Shown here one piece after another: positions 6,769 to 7,501 of a DNA stretch of 7,501 bases (its first letter is position 1; each line of letters starts with the position of its first letter). Source of the stretch: Sodalis-like endosymbiont of Proechinophthirus fluctus. GTDB lineage: Bacteria > Pseudomonadota > Gammaproteobacteria > Enterobacterales > Enterobacteriaceae. The position numbers and the translations under genes are program-made. A model generated the notes under the pieces. That model saw only the letters and a list, made by a program, of their open reading frames with translations, made no database searches and was not told where the DNA came from. The stretch covers positions 88,783 through 96,283 of the forward strand of contig NZ_LECR01000090.1 in assembly GCF_001602625.1 (NCBI RefSeq), in the 5' to 3' direction.

Positions 6769-7501
6769 TCAGAGCAGTGTGTCACCCCGCGATTCGACAT
6801 TCAACCGTACCACCGGTTCAGTATTGGAACTGCGCAGATTAAAACGCCAGTCGGCGAACACCACACTGATGCCATCGGTGCGATCGATTGACAGCGCCTT
6901 ATCACGGTAATGATCCAGCACTGCGGCAATCGCCGCCGGCGCATCGACCAATTGGTGATTGATTTCACCCGAAGCCGGATAGGATCGCATACGCTCGCCC
7001 ACCAGTTGGCTCAAGGATTGCCCCCGCACTGCCATCAGCTCCGCCACTATCAGCCAAGGAATCATCCCACTGTTGCAATAGAAGAAATCGCGAAAATAGT
7101 GGTGGGCGCTCATTTCACCGCCGTAAATCGCATTCTCTATACGCATGCGTTCCTTAATAAACGCATGGCCGGTTTTCGACATTACTGGCGTGCCGCCGGC
7201 GCGGATAACGATATCCTGGGTGTTCCAGGTCAGGCGGGGATCGTGAATGATCTTGCTGTCGGGATGCTTTTGTAAGAAAGCTTCCGCCAGCAAACTGACA
7301 ATGTAATAGCCTTCAACAAGTCCCCCTTGCTCGTCGAATAAAAAGCAGCGATCGAAATCGCCGTCGAAAGCGATGCCCATATCGGCACCGGCGGCGTTTA
7401 CGGCGTCGGTAGTATCCTGACGGCATTCAGGCAACAGCGGATTGGGAATACCGCTGGGAAAATGACCGTCCGGCTGGTGATGCACTTTAACAAAGGACAC
7501 C
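6769..7501 (-). CDS. manB: ManB/CpsG phosphomannomutase, C-terminal half, frameshifted near its end
   Basis: Phosphomannomutase (mannose-6-phosphate to mannose-1-phosphate) that supplies the GDP-mannose precursor; a cytosolic alpha-D-phosphohexomutase of about 456 residues in E. coli. The 5' half is outside the window. The 243 visible residues hold the metal-binding loop DGDFDR (46-51 of the visible part), the sugar-binding GGEMSAHH (127-134) and the phosphate-binding SSNTEPVVR (224-232), all conserved as in CpsG. After VESRGD the frame reads TLL and stops at 6771-6769. Removing one AC unit from the (AC)3 at 6777-6782 restores GDTA followed by [17 protein letters not shown] and a TGA at 6721-6719 that overlaps the wzm ATG by one base. 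So the usual C-terminal helix of about 17 residues is lost, while every active-site loop remains; activity may survive in part. The valine codon GTG at the window edge is internal, not a start. Confidence 0.9.
   Translation of the reverse strand, partial: VSFVKVHHQPDGHFPSGIPNPLLPECRQDTTDAVNAAGADMGIAFDGDFDRCFLFDEQGGLVEGYYIVSLLAEAFLQKHPDSKIIHDPRLTWNTQDIVIRAGGTPVMSKTGHAFIKERMRIENAIYGGEMSAHHYFRDFFYCNSGMIPWLIVAELMAVRGQSLSQLVGERMRSYPASGEINHQLVDAPAAIAAVLDHYRDKALSIDRTDGISVVFADWRFNLRSSNTEPVVRLNVESRGDTLL

Noticed and set aside
7498..7500. GTG as a start codon of the manB fragment
   Set aside because: It is at the window edge and the sequence aligns with the interior of CpsG (FVKVHH region); the true start lies beyond 7501.
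1..7501. Mobile elements, tRNA genes, CRISPR repeats or phage genes
   Set aside because: No inverted-repeat-bounded insertion, transposase, cloverleaf or regularly spaced repeat was found; the lesions are small indels and one apparent deletion, not insertions.

Overview
The window is the central part of a gene cluster for an ABC-transporter-dependent, polymannose-type O antigen. It is read entirely from the minus strand, so transcription runs from high to low coordinates. The gene order manB-wzm-wzt-wbdD-wbdA-wbdB is the order of the Escherichia coli O8/O9/O9a (Klebsiella O3/O5) clusters, and protein motifs and lengths fit that family closely. The host is most likely an enterobacterium or close relative. 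Four of the six genes show damage, which would suit a lineage losing genes, such as a host-restricted symbiont, but sequence alone cannot name the species. Sequencing or assembly errors also remain possible.

Layout, in transcription order: the C-terminal half of phosphomannomutase ManB (7501 to 6769, shifted near its 3' end); Wzm, the membrane half of the exporter (6719 to 5923, shifted by one lost T); Wzt, the ATPase with a C-terminal glycan-binding domain (5923 to 4639, shifted by one extra A); WbdD, a methyltransferase-kinase chain terminator (4620 to 2653, open); WbdA, a mannosyltransferase whose second catalytic domain is only half present (2647 to 668); and the first 190 residues of WbdB, another mannosyltransferase (571 to beyond 1). 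Genes are packed tightly. The restored manB/wzm junction is TGATG and the wzm/wzt junction is TAATG. The only gap over 20 bases between intact reading frames is the 96-base wbdA-wbdB spacer, which holds a hairpin and a possible remnant of a lost WbdA tail.

How the parts work together, from the known family: ManB makes mannose-1-phosphate for GDP-mannose. WbdC (outside), WbdB and WbdA build the mannan on undecaprenyl-PP-GlcNAc at the inner face of the inner membrane. WbdD caps the non-reducing end with phosphate and methyl groups and sets chain length through a coiled-coil ruler. Wzt binds the cap, and Wzm/Wzt export the chain for ligation to lipid A-core. As written here, both exporter subunits are frameshifted, WbdA lacks the donor-binding half of its second domain, and the WbdD ruler is short. 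If the sequence is accurate, the best reading is a recently decaying O-antigen locus. I do not see a new type of system. The noteworthy points are the pattern of damage and the shortened WbdD and WbdA.
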